This document shows, one piece after another, positions 12,251 through 26,100 of a stretch of 64,000 nucleotides of DNA. The first letter of the stretch is position 1; each line of letters opens with the position of its first letter. The stretch lies in the NCBI GenBank assembly GCA_964017235.1, contig OZ024936.1, positions 45,435,028 through 45,499,027 of the forward strand, in the 5' to 3' direction. This DNA is from Sabellastarte sp. h YS-2021 (taxonomy: Eukaryota > Annelida > Polychaeta > Sabellida > Sabellidae). Under the pieces are notes generated by a model. It worked only from the letters and a program-made list of their open reading frames with translations. It ran no database searches and was not told where the DNA came from. The translations under genes were made by a program, and so were the position numbers.

Positions 12251-12844
12251 CATTCAGTCATTATTAAATCCCGCAAGAAGAGGTTCGAGATTTGCAGTCC
12301 AAGAATGAGAGTTGTTAAGTAAGATTCCGAAGTCTCGAGAAGATTTCGGAAAGCTTTACGAGTCACAAACAACGATATTTGGGAAAATCTTCTTTATTAA
12401 AGACTAACCCTGTTAAGCATATACATGAAACCCGTTACGAGAGGGGACAAGAAACCCCCCTCCCCACAGCACTGACGGAAAGACATTAACCCAAAATATG
12501 TAATTCTAAAATATCACCAAAAACCTAAACCAAGGGGCAAGGGTGGGTAGGAGCAATAACCCAAGGGGGTATCGCTTTTATACTCATTCATCATGTTTCT
12601 AAAAGTTTTATTGTGTAACTCACTACAGATCCTGTACATTTCAGTATGATTTTCAGAAAGTTTTGACGCATTAAAATATTGGTGTATCTTAAACGAATCA
12701 CATGTTTGTGGCTGGAAAGTGCTTTTTTAACTTTAGAAAAGTTTGAAAGTGATTTTCTGTGATTAGTGGCTTCCAGGGCAAAATCTTGATCATCTTGTAA
12801 TGGTGTCACCTATAGATTCTACCTCAACTATTTAAAATATAATG

Positions 12845-13076
12845 GGGGCCGCAGTGGCAGAGTGGTAACACTCTCGCCTCCCACCTCTGAGGCCAGGGTT
12901 CGATCCCCGTCAAGGCCTTATGTGGGAAAGCTGTTAGTTGCTTGCCGTTGGTCGGCAGTTTACAGTACAGAACCCTAGTGAACTCTATGTACTGGTTTCC
13001 TCTGCCCTTCCAACTACCTGTCATGATATGACCTGTACAGTTTTGAAAGCGACGTAAAACCCCAAATAAATAAATA
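12845..13076 (+). repeat. tRNA-derived SINE (type A), full length
   Basis: Head GGGGCCGCAGTGGCAGAGTGG, B box GGTTCGATCCC, body TGTGGGAAAGCTGTTAGTTG, and tail CGACGTAAAACCCCAAATAAATAAAT. Target duplication AAAATATAATG at 12834-12844 and 13077-13087 is perfect, suggesting a fairly recent insertion. Confidence 0.85.
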
Positions 13077-13392
13077 AAAATATAATGATACTTTAAATAC
13101 AATTCTAATAAAACATGGCTGTTTCCTTGATTTTTATTGGCCAAGAGCCATGTAAAATGTCTTCATAAAATATGACCAAATCTGGAACTTTTGTAAAATG
13201 TAGTGTATGTTTTCAATGTTTCGTTGGAATAGGAATAATGTCTTTTAAATAAAAGGATTTGAAGACTTTACCTTCAAGGTTTATAATATTTATAATATTG
13301 AAATATGGTAAAATGCGACATATACCTTGGTTTGTCGAGTATTATTTTTCTAATAAATCTTGCTAAATATTTCCCAGTTGCTAAAGTAAACA

Positions 13393-13568
13393 GAGTATTG
13401 CAAGACTTGCCAGATTATCGGCTGCATTAAGTGCCAAGTCATTCAGGTACAAGACTGAAGAAAAGATGTGCCAAGTATACAGAAACTCTAAGGCAGAGTT
13501 TATTCAGGAACTGTCTCGGACAGCAGAAGATGTAAACAGATTTTCATTTGTGCCATTATTACTTATAG
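13393..13568 (+). other. possible coding exon, not recognised
   Basis: After gtaaacag a frame of 58 codons stays open, rich in Ala, Lys and Glu (SIARLSAALSAKSFRYK and onward), and could end at ATAG|GTTGGT. A second reading in phase 1 gives the cysteine-rich EYCKTCQIIGCIKC before CAG|GTACAA. Neither reading joins in phase with both the exon at 2822 and the one at 18886. It may be chance. Confidence 0.15.
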
Positions 13569-15075
13569 GTTGGTGATCCCTATATTTTAAATTTATCATA
13601 TTGCCTTCTTTTAGATGTCAAAAAATTATTGTTTTTTACTTTCAATAAATAAGGAACTCAGGAGGGTAATATTATTATTATTTTTTAAGATTTAACGTTT
13701 AAATAAGGTAATAGACCGTCATATATTAATTTCTAAAGTTCAGTTCAATGAGAATGTAGCCTCCATGACAAAGGCAACTGCTTGAGTTCCCGTACCGTTT
13801 TAGTTATTAATCAATGGTAAATTGCTAAACTAGTTATCTGATAATCTTAATAATTTTTTTATCTTTTATTATTTTTCTTGTTCTCTAGTACTGCATCAAA
13901 GAGTGTCGTTTTAAACACAAAGTTCCAGAACAATAAAATAACTATGACATCTCCATACGAATTAACAATGATTTGCAATTTTTTTGTAATCATGTTTATT
14001 GGGATACCTGAAATTATTTTGTGAAGTCCCTAAAGGCCTTAAATGTGTATAATTACCTATGGCATAGGGGTTATGTTTCGGTGTCTTCATTTCTTTGTCT
14101 GTGGGTAGAGACTACCCCATAGGTAATGGACAAATCTTAATGGAATTTGTAATGCAAGGGCCTTGCCAAACGGAGACGTAAGTTAATATTGGATAAGATC
14201 CTGATCATATTCTGGATTAAAAACTAGAAGTGTTTGATTTTCAATATAGTTTCAATGACTGTGGCTTTGTGATTGACATTTTGCAAAAGGTAATGAGTAG
14301 ATCTTCATGCAACTTTGTATGTCTGTAGGGCCTGGTTAAAGAAAGGAGATGAAAATTTTGGAAAAGATCCCAACCGTATGTGAGGTACAAAACAAAATCA
14401 TTTTTTTTTAAATTTTGAATATCCTATTTCAATGCCTTTTCTTTACTTTAGCTCTCTGGTTGATATTCTTGTAAAAATAATTATGTGTTCCTCATAATAT
14501 TTGACGTTGGTAGGATCTAGCAAAAGGAAGAAGTGATAACATTTAGGCAAAGCTCCAGATCATATTCTGTATATCTTCATACCCCTTGCTGAGGTTGGTA
14601 CTCCATGAATGCTTTCTAGGTAAATCTTGGAAGATTCCTACATGTCTTTATTGAGACAAAACAGTTAAGTATAATTTATCATTTGTTTCGGGATATCTTT
14701 TCTTTTCATACCTACATATTTGAGCGGTAAGCTTATTGTAATACACATTCATTTATTTACCTGTTTGTCATGATGCAGACCTTGGAAATAATACATCAGA
14801 CTAGGGGTCATAGTAGCACACAAGGTAGGGTGTGACCCATGGCTTGGTTTTCCTCTAAGACAATACGTATTGAGACTCGAAATTTTTTTAGAAGTTCAGG
14901 GGAACTATATTTTGTCTTTTTGCTACTCATTATTCAGAAACAATCCACCGTGATTCAACAAGTTTTGGCGAGTTTGTGACTCACCAATTTTTAGTTCCAG
15001 ATTCAAAGCATGGGTTTTTGCTACCTCAGGCACTGTTTGTGGTATATAACTAACTTTTCATAGTATATCTAAACG
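13569..15075. other. no feature recognised
   Basis: AT-rich; a few short T and A runs; no supported exon. Confidence 0.4.
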
Positions 15076-15165
15076 AATTAACCAATTTAAGTAAGTATGT
15101 GTAGAAAACAAAATTTACTGAATTAACCAATTTAATTAAGTATGTGTAGAAAACAAAATTTACTG
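15076..15165 (+). repeat. two-copy 45-bp tandem duplication
   Basis: Units at 15076-15120 and 15121-15165 (AATTAACCAATTTAAGTAAG at the start) differ by one base. Confidence 0.85.
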
Positions 15166-15689
15166 AATTTAAGGCCACCTTAGTTTAATCGCAGTTTTAG
15201 GTTAGGGTCACCTTATATAATGTAAAATCTTGGGTGACCTTAAGGTGGCCTTATTAGTACTGACGTAACACATTTTTTTAATGTACATAGATTGTAGTTT
15301 ATGATTAGAATAAAATAATATTTTATCCCAATTGGGTGTATTTCTTTGGTGTATTTCTTTGGACTTGAGGTAATGTGACTGCTTATGATAAACTTCAACC
15401 CTATGTCTAGCATTGACTTATAAACCCATGTATCGATGGTTAACTGCTGTTATGACTTACTCTGTATATGTCACGGTAATTAATGAACTGTCTAGATATC
15501 TGTATACCTCCCCATTCTATCCATGACTTTTCTGTATTCTCTTGTAAAAACAAGGAAACAATTTGTCACTGGAAATTTTCTTTGCGATGACATTTTAATT
15601 TTCAGTGAGAATCTTTGCATTTATTAAAATAGGGTACAAAGTTATCTGTATCAGGTAATAGGCAGGCGTTGTTTTACCAGAGCCACCAC

Positions 15690-15870
15690 TAGTAAAATGG
15701 ACCAAGCTGGTACTAATTGTGAGATCCCAATATATCATCTCCAGTTTCAGGAGTCAACTTAAAACCTGCCTTTTCAGAATGGCATACCCACCACTACAGT
15801 CATCCCTTCCTGTTGTGTGCTCACTTGGAGTTATGACTGTTACCTGATTTTTCAACTGTCCCTGTTTTGT
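15690..15870 (+). repeat. LINE ORF2 C-terminal fragment
   Basis: Translates with SSFRSQLKTCLFRMAYPP, the conserved end of CR1/L2-like ORF2 seen in the other copies in this window. The rest of the element is gone. Confidence 0.6.
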
Positions 15871-17122
15871 GCATGCAAAAAACTTTATCAATTTTGCACT
15901 ATTAAATGTTTCTGTTATATACATACATATAATAAATGTAGTTCTTTAATAACAGAAAATTTTCTTTGGTCAGAATATTATAGTACAGCCTGATAGGGGC
16001 TTTCTGCATTAGTTTCTGCCTGTCTTAATTTTGAAACCACAATAATTCAGTTGCTGAATATCTCGGTATTTTCAGGTTAAAAACTGGTATCATGATAACC
16101 TAATGTCTTTGTAGAAATAATGTAACATTTCATTTTGCTTTTACTTTTATAAAAGTTGTTGAGTAATTGTTGATTTACATTGTTTTACCTATTGTGGAAG
16201 CTATTATAGACATGAGTTGTCCTGTATTTTATTTCTTTTATGGTTGTTACACACTGTTCCATGTGGTCGTTTGAAAAGTAATTGAATTTGGGTTCACACC
16301 CTTGTCCTTATTGTTCCATAAATGAATGTCATATGTGGGTACTGCATGATTAAAATACGAGCTGTCCAGTAAGGCAATACTGCCTCATTACTGTAGATTC
16401 ATATCTTCCATTTGCACCTGAAAGATAATAGAGAAACTGCTGTTTGGATGACATCAGATCATCAAATGAAAAGGTGTGGCCAAACAGTAATTTATTACAC
16501 ATCATTTCACATTCGGTTAATTTGTGGTTTTTATTTATCTCTTGAGACATTATAGATCATGAACGTCACCACTTTTTGGTTATATCACAAGTAGCAATTG
16601 TAAACTACTATTCCACGCATTGTCAGTATGGGTGTTCAGATGACATGTTACTTTTATCTGGATAAACTTTATAAAAATGCACCTTGATATTACACTACTA
16701 TCGAGTTTGGCAGTGGTTTTCACACTGGACACAGAAAAAAGCAAAAGCCTTTATGGTCTGTGAGAGGTCAAAGCTTGATTTCTTGGCACTGGCCAAAACA
16801 CATGTTACATTAACCGCCAGTGATGTCACTCTAAAATGACGTATCTATACACACTTTGAACTGTTAAAATGTGTCCTTCTGACACCAGAATCTCTCTCTG
16901 CCGGTAACTGATGTCAAGTTGTTGTAACACAGAAACTGTACCTTTTGGAAACAATGACATTATGTTGTTGTGATCAGAAACTTTTGTTTTGTACAGAGTG
17001 TGTGTGTGTGACTGTTTTATGAGTAGAATTTATATGGTCACAGTCAGCCAATTATGAGATTATTAATCTGATATAGTAGATGAGTGTATGTATCTTCTAA
17101 TTGGATTAATCACTGCATAGCT
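15871..17122. other. region upstream of the signal-peptide exon
   Basis: Expected to hold the promoter of the secreted transcript. No TATA box or other core element stands out; only a short GT run near 17000. Confidence 0.3.
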
Positions 17123-17192
17123 ATGGCTATTAATTGCCGGTGTAGTGCAGTCATCGGCTTATTAGCATTAGTATGTCTGCAACTTACAAAAG
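17123..17192 (+). CDS. exon 1: signal peptide
   Basis: [20 protein letters not shown] followed by LTKG gives a short N-region, a hydrophobic core and a cleavage site near residue 24. It ends at a strong donor AAAAG|GTGAGT in phase 1. Confidence 0.8.
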
Positions 17193-20100
17193 GTGAGTAT
17201 TTACTGATAGGGCGGTATTTTTTCACATATTAAGGTTGCAAGGTATTACAAAGATACAAGTGTCGACATCAAACTAATTACAAAACATATCACCAAGTAG
17301 AATTTGGATAATGAATGATTTTTAAACATAATTTTGAAAAAAGAGAAATACTATTGAAGAACAAAACAAACTAATTAGGCAGTTTGTGGATTCGAACCCA
17401 AAGATCAGATCAAGAGGTCAAAGATCATATGTTACAGGAAAATGTAATAGTGTCATTTATGTGGCTAATAGTCACATTTTCGTGATTTTGTGCTGTCAAA
17501 AGTCATATAAAAGTTACATTATCGGAACACAATAATAAACAGATTGGGAAATTTTATTATACATGTTAATACATAAACGCAAGGTTCAGAGGCTTTAAAA
17601 GCCCAAGTTTGTCTCAATCTCTAGAGGTGCAGTCTGACAATCGGGAGGGCCCAAATTCTTAATAATACACCATGTAAGCCATGTTACGTCTAGTCCAATA
17701 GGAGGAGCCGGAGTCCCTAAACCATAGCACCCACATCAAACCCAAAGGGAGACCTTCCAAGCTATATTATCAAGCTTGGGGGTCCAGGTGACAATGAGAT
17801 CCAATCTCAGAACCCAGGTACCAAAATGAGCCATATCAACCCAAGGGGAACTCTCAAATGTGGGGTCAAGCCACGAGAGAGTCCAGCTCACTTATCCGAA
17901 ACAAAAGTCGCACTAAGTAGGGGGAGACTAGATCAACCCGGTCCAGCCTGAATTCCCTTAACTTCAACATCCACATCTATCCTACAGAGACCTCCCAAGG
18001 AGCGGGAAACCCTTGGGGTCTAGATGCTTATGAGAAAATCTCACATTACCCTAGATCAGGTAAGCTATATCAACTCTAGGGGAACTCTCAAATGAGGGTC
18101 AGTCAGAAGAGGTCCGGCTAACCTGAAAAGCTATTATGAGGCCTAATAATGTGTAACAGTGGGGAGGGGGGTGGTTGTTGGGAAAAATTCCTTATCCTTG
18201 GTGTAATCACAAGCGCCAAGTATCATTGTGTCCTAGCATTTTCAGGGATAGCAGAGAACTATGAACTTGCCTAAACGGAGGTTAAAGGTCAGTAAGTCAG
18301 AGTGAGGCTTGTCCAAGATACCCCAAGAATTAAGGTCAACAAAAAACTGCTCCAGCAAGCCCCTAACTGGGCCATGAAAACAAAATAATTCAGATGTTCA
18401 TCGATTATATTCCTATTGTTTTCATATTTAAAAAAAATCTACCAATTCGACCACCTTTTATCAAATATATTGCCTGGCTATTAATTTCACTTAACAATTT
18501 TTGTATTTGATGCTATTTAGTTTGACATTCCCATGCACAAGTGAAATATATTCCGTAGTCTTTATCCTTTTGAACAGCAGTAAGTTTGATTTCTAACTAC
18601 TACAAGTGTGAAATCCAATGGCCAAAAGTTCATATTACGTTTTGTTTATCCTGCAATATTAATTATTTCTATAAAACACAAAAGTAATCCCTGTTTGGAA
18701 AAAATCCAGAAAATGTTCCATAATTCTGTAGTTTCTTTGCACTGTAAGAGATCATGAATTTTTAAACAGATGGTATCATTTATCAATTTAAGATATTTTA
18801 ACTATACACAGATAAGGTTTAGTCACCACGTAAGAGTTGTAATTAGTCCTGGGACAACAACTTCAAATGCATTCCATTTTTGCAGGAGACATGCTGACCT
18901 GCCATGACTGTGCCAAGGTGGGCTGTGAGAAGTTTATTGCTAGTCATCCTGACTGGGCTGGCAAGTGTGAAATAGAGAGAGGGGAGGGCAAGTGCTTCAT
19001 CAGGAAGGATCCAAATAACAGTTAGTGCATACATTTTAGTGCAAAAGCGAAAGAGCATGCCCATAACAGGCCACTGCCAATAGTGACACCACAAATCTCA
19101 AGCTGTTTAATGTTTATGTAGTACAACCAGGCTAACTTTATTTCGGACTACGTGCACGAGCTGCAAAGTGTCAGTCTAAAACGTGAGTGGTGCACACGTC
19201 ATGAGGGTCTGAATATAAATTTATCTCTAGGGGCACAAACCTCGGAGAGAGCTTGCGTTTAGACAGTGAACCATTTATCTGTGTGGGACACTGGGAATAG
19301 AGGAGCCGATCAATTATTTTATGAAAAATCCCCTTTATACAACAATCACACTGCATTTTAAAGGCAGTGTAAACGAGAAAGTCTGTATTTGGGCCCTATA
19401 GAACAAGAATTGTATATGGCGTTTATAGAATACCTTAGTTCTTTTTTAAACTGCTTCACATTCCATAGTCTGGACCTATTCTGGCAATAAATGATGCAGT
19501 TCGAAGTGCAATTTAGCTTTGTATTCAACATTGGGGAAAGAGTTTCCTAATACTATTGTTTCACTGTCAGAAGTTGTTGCTAGTCCTAGACGATTTTAAA
19601 TTCAGGAGGCTGTTACAACTAGTTATGTGAATAACTCATGAAAAATCACAAACCGTATTCTTTTTCCCAAATGAGAAGATACGTTCTATTACCAATAAGT
19701 ATATGCTGAAGGCTGCATTATTAGGACAGTCTGGAGACCAACTTGTAATACTGGAAAATGGGTATAATGCTTATTCATATATGGTTTCATAGAAAAGGAA
19801 AAGTATAGAGAAAACATCAGCCAAATTGGAAATTACCTTGGCTGTCAGAGTAAAACCACATTGTGATTAGGTTAAATTAAGACACCGATGAACAAAAGAT
19901 AAGTCCCTCCACTTTTATCACAGTGACATCTGCCACTATGGTCCAGTGTGTCACATACCTGTCAAGGAATATGGAAAACCTGAGTTCAATCCCAGGTATC
20001 TGCAAACACGTAACGGCTCAGCCGACCAATTAAGAACTTCTGTCTTGAGTACTTTTCCAAAAAGCAGGGTAAAGAACCTTTGGAATATTGACAATTGTTC

Positions 20101-23100
20101 ATCCCCGTGCCTCTGTCTTTCAGCCATGGGAGTGGCAGTCACTAGAGCTTAAGTTGTACTTGTACAGTCGGGATTGGTCACAAGGGATTTTCAACCCCGA
20201 AGCAAAGGAGATATTGTACAGAGAATAACTACAATTCACCTATACTCTATATTTCAGGGCTTTACTGGGGCTGTATAGATGATATTTATTGGCCAGATGT
20301 GCCATGGAGAATGTTCAATGGCTGTACAGAAGACTGGGACAGGAGCTGGACATTTAGAGGAGTGAGGGAGATGCTTACAATTTCAGTTCCATCGTTTGGA
20401 TTTTTTGACAGATGCTTTTTAAAAATTTACTCTTATTACACTTATGACATGTTTTGTGATTTTTGTTTATAGATGTTCATTATCTAGTTTTGTAATTATC
20501 TAAGTATTTGATGTCACACTAATAATGTCATAAACTCAGTTTGTAACCTAAATTGTGAGCAACTGGGGAAAACTAATTTTTGTTTAAATAACACAACTAC
20601 TTTTTGCAACTTAAACATACCAATATCTGGCTTCATCTTTCGGAGTTTCAAGCTTCAATTTTTGAGGTCCTAAGTGGCCTAGTTGGTTATCAGGTTTGGC
20701 ATCTAATCATAGGCTGTCACCTCTGTGTGGGTTTGACTCGCTCAATTAACAAAGCTGAGGATATCTCCGAATATGACCCTGGCTGTTGAACGGGATGTAA
20801 CAATCCAACTTTAACCTTTGCTCAAGCTTCAGTTTTTAAACACTATAAGTTCTGAACTGTTATGTAAATTCTTATGCTTTAGTTTCTACTAACCTATGTA
20901 AGCAGCTTTATCGTTTGCCAAAACACCAGTGCATTTAATATATTTTATTTTATTAACAGAAAAGAAAGCCCATAGTCTGGTGTATTTGTGAGGAAGATGA
21001 GTGTAATGTCAGCATAGAACAATTAAACAGAACTCAACCCATCTCACCGACCTACTGGCCCACTACTCCAGGTAACCATGGCGTATTAGGAATTAATGTG
21101 TTCTCTGTGTGGTAATTCTATCAACTATTATATTACACCACTTTAATGCCTTATTATACTGATAATATTTGGGTTGTATAATTATATGTAGTTTAATACT
21201 TTTATAATCTGGTCAGCTTTAATAAAGTCTAGCAGTCTCACTCACAGAAATAGGCTATTGGTTTCCTCAATTCATCTGAAAAAGGATGATAAGTAGGCCT
21301 GATTTGGCTATGGCCACACCAGTTGAATGGAACATGCTTCCACTGAATGTTAGATCCAATCAAACCTTCTCCAGTTTCAGAAATCAAATCAAGATACACC
21401 GGTTCAGACTCACATACCCACCCCAATAGTTCTCCCAACCAATCTGACCTGACTACAGTCCTATCTGCCTAACTAACAGTTAAACAAGTTTGCCCACAGT
21501 ATCCTGGCAATCTGACCTGTGATCCAATGGGCGTCCACTAATTCAGTGTTCACTAACACAAAATATCTATATATCTAGATGTTCAGAGTGTCTGCACAAC
21601 TGTTCTGTTCCCTCTAAGGTGTGAACAATATAAGAAAATTCAGCCAATTACCTTTCTTGTATATCCGCACTATATCCGTTTCACTCCAATAAGAGTTCAC
21701 CTTAAATGTATGTAGTAAGCAGTTTGTATCCACTTGATACACAAATAAATATAGCAACCTCAAAGATCCCTGTCCCGAAAGTGCATCAACTCAAATAACA
21801 AAACTGTGGCAAGGCCTCCACTCTTTTTATATAGCTGGAGAGGATAGAAGATTCTCGAAAGTAAACATATCAACACATTTCCAGGAAGAGAACCGCATAC
21901 AGGGTTCTAGAAGCCTAATCTATTAATAGATCATTCCAGTATAGAACAAGATAGTTCAGTTCTTAGTTGACCTCTTCTGCAACCACACACAACGTTGTCC
22001 TTGTTACAAAAACACTGGCAGAGTGCCCTTATGTGTGATAATTTTCATAGTTTCAACATTTAAACCAAGAACCCGAGATCAGAAATTCATTTAAGTGCAG
22101 CATTGAAAGTAAGCCTGCAGTTTCAAATATTATTGTAAACTAAACACCCTTACTAGCATGTGTTTATTTTCATTTTAGATTTTAATTTCATTTCATCAAA
22201 AAAGTAACTTTTTCCTTCAAGCAATTGTACATTTCAGAGGGGAAGGAAGGGGAGGAGGAGGAAGAGACTTGTTATAAGAACAGCATCAAGTCATGTGATC
22301 ACAAATGTGACATCATCAATGGTCACGTCCACTGTAGCTGTAATCCGGGATTTAGACTGCAGCCTGACGCAAAATCTTGTGCAGGTGAAACACTGAAATG
22401 AATATTCTATGCATTAGCTCCCCGACTCTTGCTTATTATAAAGTGGGATCAAACTTATATATGTTGGAAAGCAAAAGTTACGAAGGTAAGTAAAAGGCTG
22501 GAGAATATCAAACATGTTTGATATTTTTGAAAAGAAAAATGGGGCACCTTAATTTTAAACCTGGGATCTTCAGTCAAATGGTAAAGGACAGGATTCACTC
22601 CACACCTGTCCTGCCGCCATTATGTCAAATTGTATTCCGGTTACAACCAATCATGTCAAAATCGTATAGATCAGGGAGTTATTGAAACCAACTTTGAACA
22701 AAATGGTGAAAGAGTTACTACAAGCTAGCCGTCTCATGACTGTCAGTTTAATTGCTGACAGGGGGAGGGTCAGAGATATCATGTTGTATTAGAAATCTGT
22801 GTAATTGAACTGAAATGGTATAGTTGTTGTCGTTAGGTTAAAAATTCATGGCGACTCCGAGAGTGTTTGTAGATGGCCAGGAAAGGTTTCCAGATAAATC
22901 CGGAGCTGAACAAATCAGCCCTAGGCAAATTGTTACTTCCCATAAAAACTCAGCCCCTGCAAATTCCCCCCCCCCCCCCGGTATATAATAATAAAATGTA
23001 ATGAAATAAGAGTGATTTCATAGCACTTAATCACCATCCTACAGCAGCTTTGGGGTGACATCAGGTAAGCATGCACCAGGCTATTAATGACAAATAATTG

Positions 23101-26100
23101 TCATTCTCCTAGTCTGATCCCAAGGGTTGGATGCATTCAAATTTTTAAATTTTACATGGTATACTTTACGATGCTGTGTTTGCAACTGTGTTTATGTCAA
23201 ATCATGAACCTTGTACTGGGTCAAGATTTTGTGGCTCTAATTACTTTCCCTGCTAATTCAAACTAGTGCAGAGGAAGTATGTAAGTATGCAAATGTCAAT
23301 TTTAAAAACCCACCAACCTCTTCTGGAACAGCATGCTATTTGTATTCATTACTTGTTCAAGATGTAGACAATATTACAAGAAATCATCAGGGGCGCCAGA
23401 TTCAACCTGGCACCACGTCTCTTGTGTGATCAAAATGCAACTCTAATTTTCATCCTTGGTTAGGCAGCCAAGTTGTTCAGTGGAAAACAGTTTGGGTATT
23501 TACTCACTTGGATTCACCTCCTTTAGTACTGGGTTCAAATTCAACTCGTGACACCATGTGAGGGTAAATGGAGACCTGTTATGATATGTCGGCTCAGATC
23601 TTGCCCCCCATTTTTAGAAAGTACTCCAGCATCAAATTCCATATTTATGCTGACCACACACAGTTGTTTGTTCGTATGTCCCAAAAATATGCAGCATTGG
23701 CTTTTGACAAATTGAATTCATGTGTTCAGGATGTTCAAGAATTGATGTTGTTTTGTATGCTCAAACTGAACCTTGATAAAACAGAGTTCATTTTCTTGGG
23801 TCTCATGCTCAGCTGAAGAAATTAGAATCCCATCTCGCTGTCAAGATGTTTGGCAATTTCATACTTCTGGCAGTTGCTGTAAAAAAACCTTGGTGTCTGG
23901 TTTGATTTTATTTGGGCCCCTTCTTTCCATTATTATATCACATTTCTGTCATAATGCTACATGTTTTATACTATATTATGACCTCCTCACCTGGTGGGAT
24001 CTCTTCACTTCTTAACTCAAGGTTCATGATCTGCTTGGGTGACCTTGACCTTTGACCTTAATTCACATCTGTTTGTCATTGATGAAGGTATTGTTTTCAC
24101 CCCTTAATTTCTAAGGATAAGTAAATACTAGTTCATGGGTTACCTTGACCTTTGACATTGATTCACCTGGGTCCTGACCTCTGGGTATTGTTTTCACCTT
24201 TCAACTTGCTTTATAAATTCATACATAATTTATGGTATCAAGTAGATATGACCTCAGATAGTATTTTATAATTTGACCTTCAGATCAACCCCAATTAGAT
24301 TGGAGTCATGGGGGGTCTCCAGATCTGTACTAATGCCATTATAATGTCATTTTTAATACTCCTTTATTAACATACATTATGTACTCTTTCATGTCTTTTC
24401 TGTGTTATATGTCTTTAAAAGTATTTTTAGTAGCAACATTTATTGTATAATAAAAATATATACCCCAGTGCGCATTTCTTGGGGGTGGGGACAGGGACTG
24501 GCTGAAAAAAACCTTGGTGTCAGGTTTGATCTGATTTTTCCTTTGCTGATCACGTTGGTAATATTTGTAAGATTTATTTCATTCCAATGCATATGATCTC
24601 ATAACAAGAAAGACAGTATCTGACAGGATGAGGTTGCTATCTTTGCAGCCAATGCTTTGGTGAGTCATCGTCTTGACTATTGCAATTCTCTCATCAGAAA
24701 TAGGTCCAGTTTCAATATGTGCAAACTCCGCAAGAGGGTTTGTGTTTTGGGGTACTATTGTTTGACTATCTGTTTGTTTGACCGTTTTTCTGACAAGGAA
24801 TTGATTCAGGTACTTCAGCATGTTAGTATGCAAAATATTTTATTACAAAATGTACAATCATATGTCGAAATAAATGTATTGTATATAATGTGCCAATGAG
24901 AAAATGATAGATAATATATTATTATAACCCAGCCATGATTTTTATTATTTGTTGGTCCTTGGGGGCTATGGTCATAGGAAGACGTGATTAAATTTTGGAA
25001 AAGAGTTGGATAACTTTCTCAATACCATAGAAATCATATTTTTTGGAAATGCACCCAGGTTGAGGTCTGTGCTCTGTGAGTGCTTTTTAGTAAGGTAAAT
25101 AGATCTCTTTGTCAAGTTATTTGTGACGTTTTAACATTTTATCTCATTTACAAAAGTCAGTGCTAAGTGTGTCTGCCTTTGTTAATCCTACTAAATTCTC
25201 AAGTAGAATAACAAGTTTCTCATTTTGTTATTTTATCAATTGATTATCTTACTTAGGTTATCTCATTTGTTTTTCAAAATATTTCAGATGGATAGAAGAA
25301 AAAATATCTTATTATGTAAACATTTGATTTTGGTTATTTATTTCTTTTCAGACCACAACGAGTGTGCAGCACAAAATGGTGGCTGTACACAAATCTGTTA
25401 TAATGTAATTGGGTCCTTCTCCTGTGGATGTCATCGAGGCTTTCACCTCCACACAGATGGAAAGACCTGTATAGGTAAGTCATTATTTTTTTTCTTTTTG
25501 AACAAAGGTCTGTCTGGTTGTTTAAATAATTGATACTGTCCCTAGAAGCCACAAAGATATTAATAACTATAAAAGCACTTATATTGACACAGTATTTACA
25601 GAGAGGAGACCTCCCTGTAGGAGCAATGCCTCCACTATGGCTTATGAGCGCAATGATAAAAGTTCTTTAAAAAATGCTGGACCAGATCTAGATCACCACT
25701 AAAATATCATCATCTGTTCCTTGTACCATTATGAGGATGGTGCAGTGGTAACACACACCCCTCCCACCTCTGAGGTCGGTGGTTCAAACCCAAGACCCTA
25801 TGTGGGAAAGATGGTAGTTTCTTAGCGATGGTCAGCAGTTTACAGTACAGAACCTTAACCAACTGTATGTACTGGTTTCATCTGCCCACAAAACTACCAG
25901 TCGTGATATCACCTGTACAGTGTGGAAAGCGATGTTAAAACTCAAGGAAACAAACCTTGCCCCATTGTCGACATTTCTAGAAACTATTATTAATATCAGG
26001 TCACAACTTCTTCCGTTTTATTGCAAACACAAAAAAATTCATCAAGCTCATTACATATACCTTTTGGTCAGAGATTAGTGACATAAAAAGTGAATTACAC

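Noticed and set aside
12845-12920. tRNA-like sequence with A and B boxes
   Set aside because: It is the head of a SINE with body, tail and target duplication, not a tRNA gene; the same applies to the other SINE heads.
22966-22980. Runs of C here and of G at 55521
   Set aside because: Homopolymer runs at repeat edges; length may be a sequencing artefact and no function is indicated.
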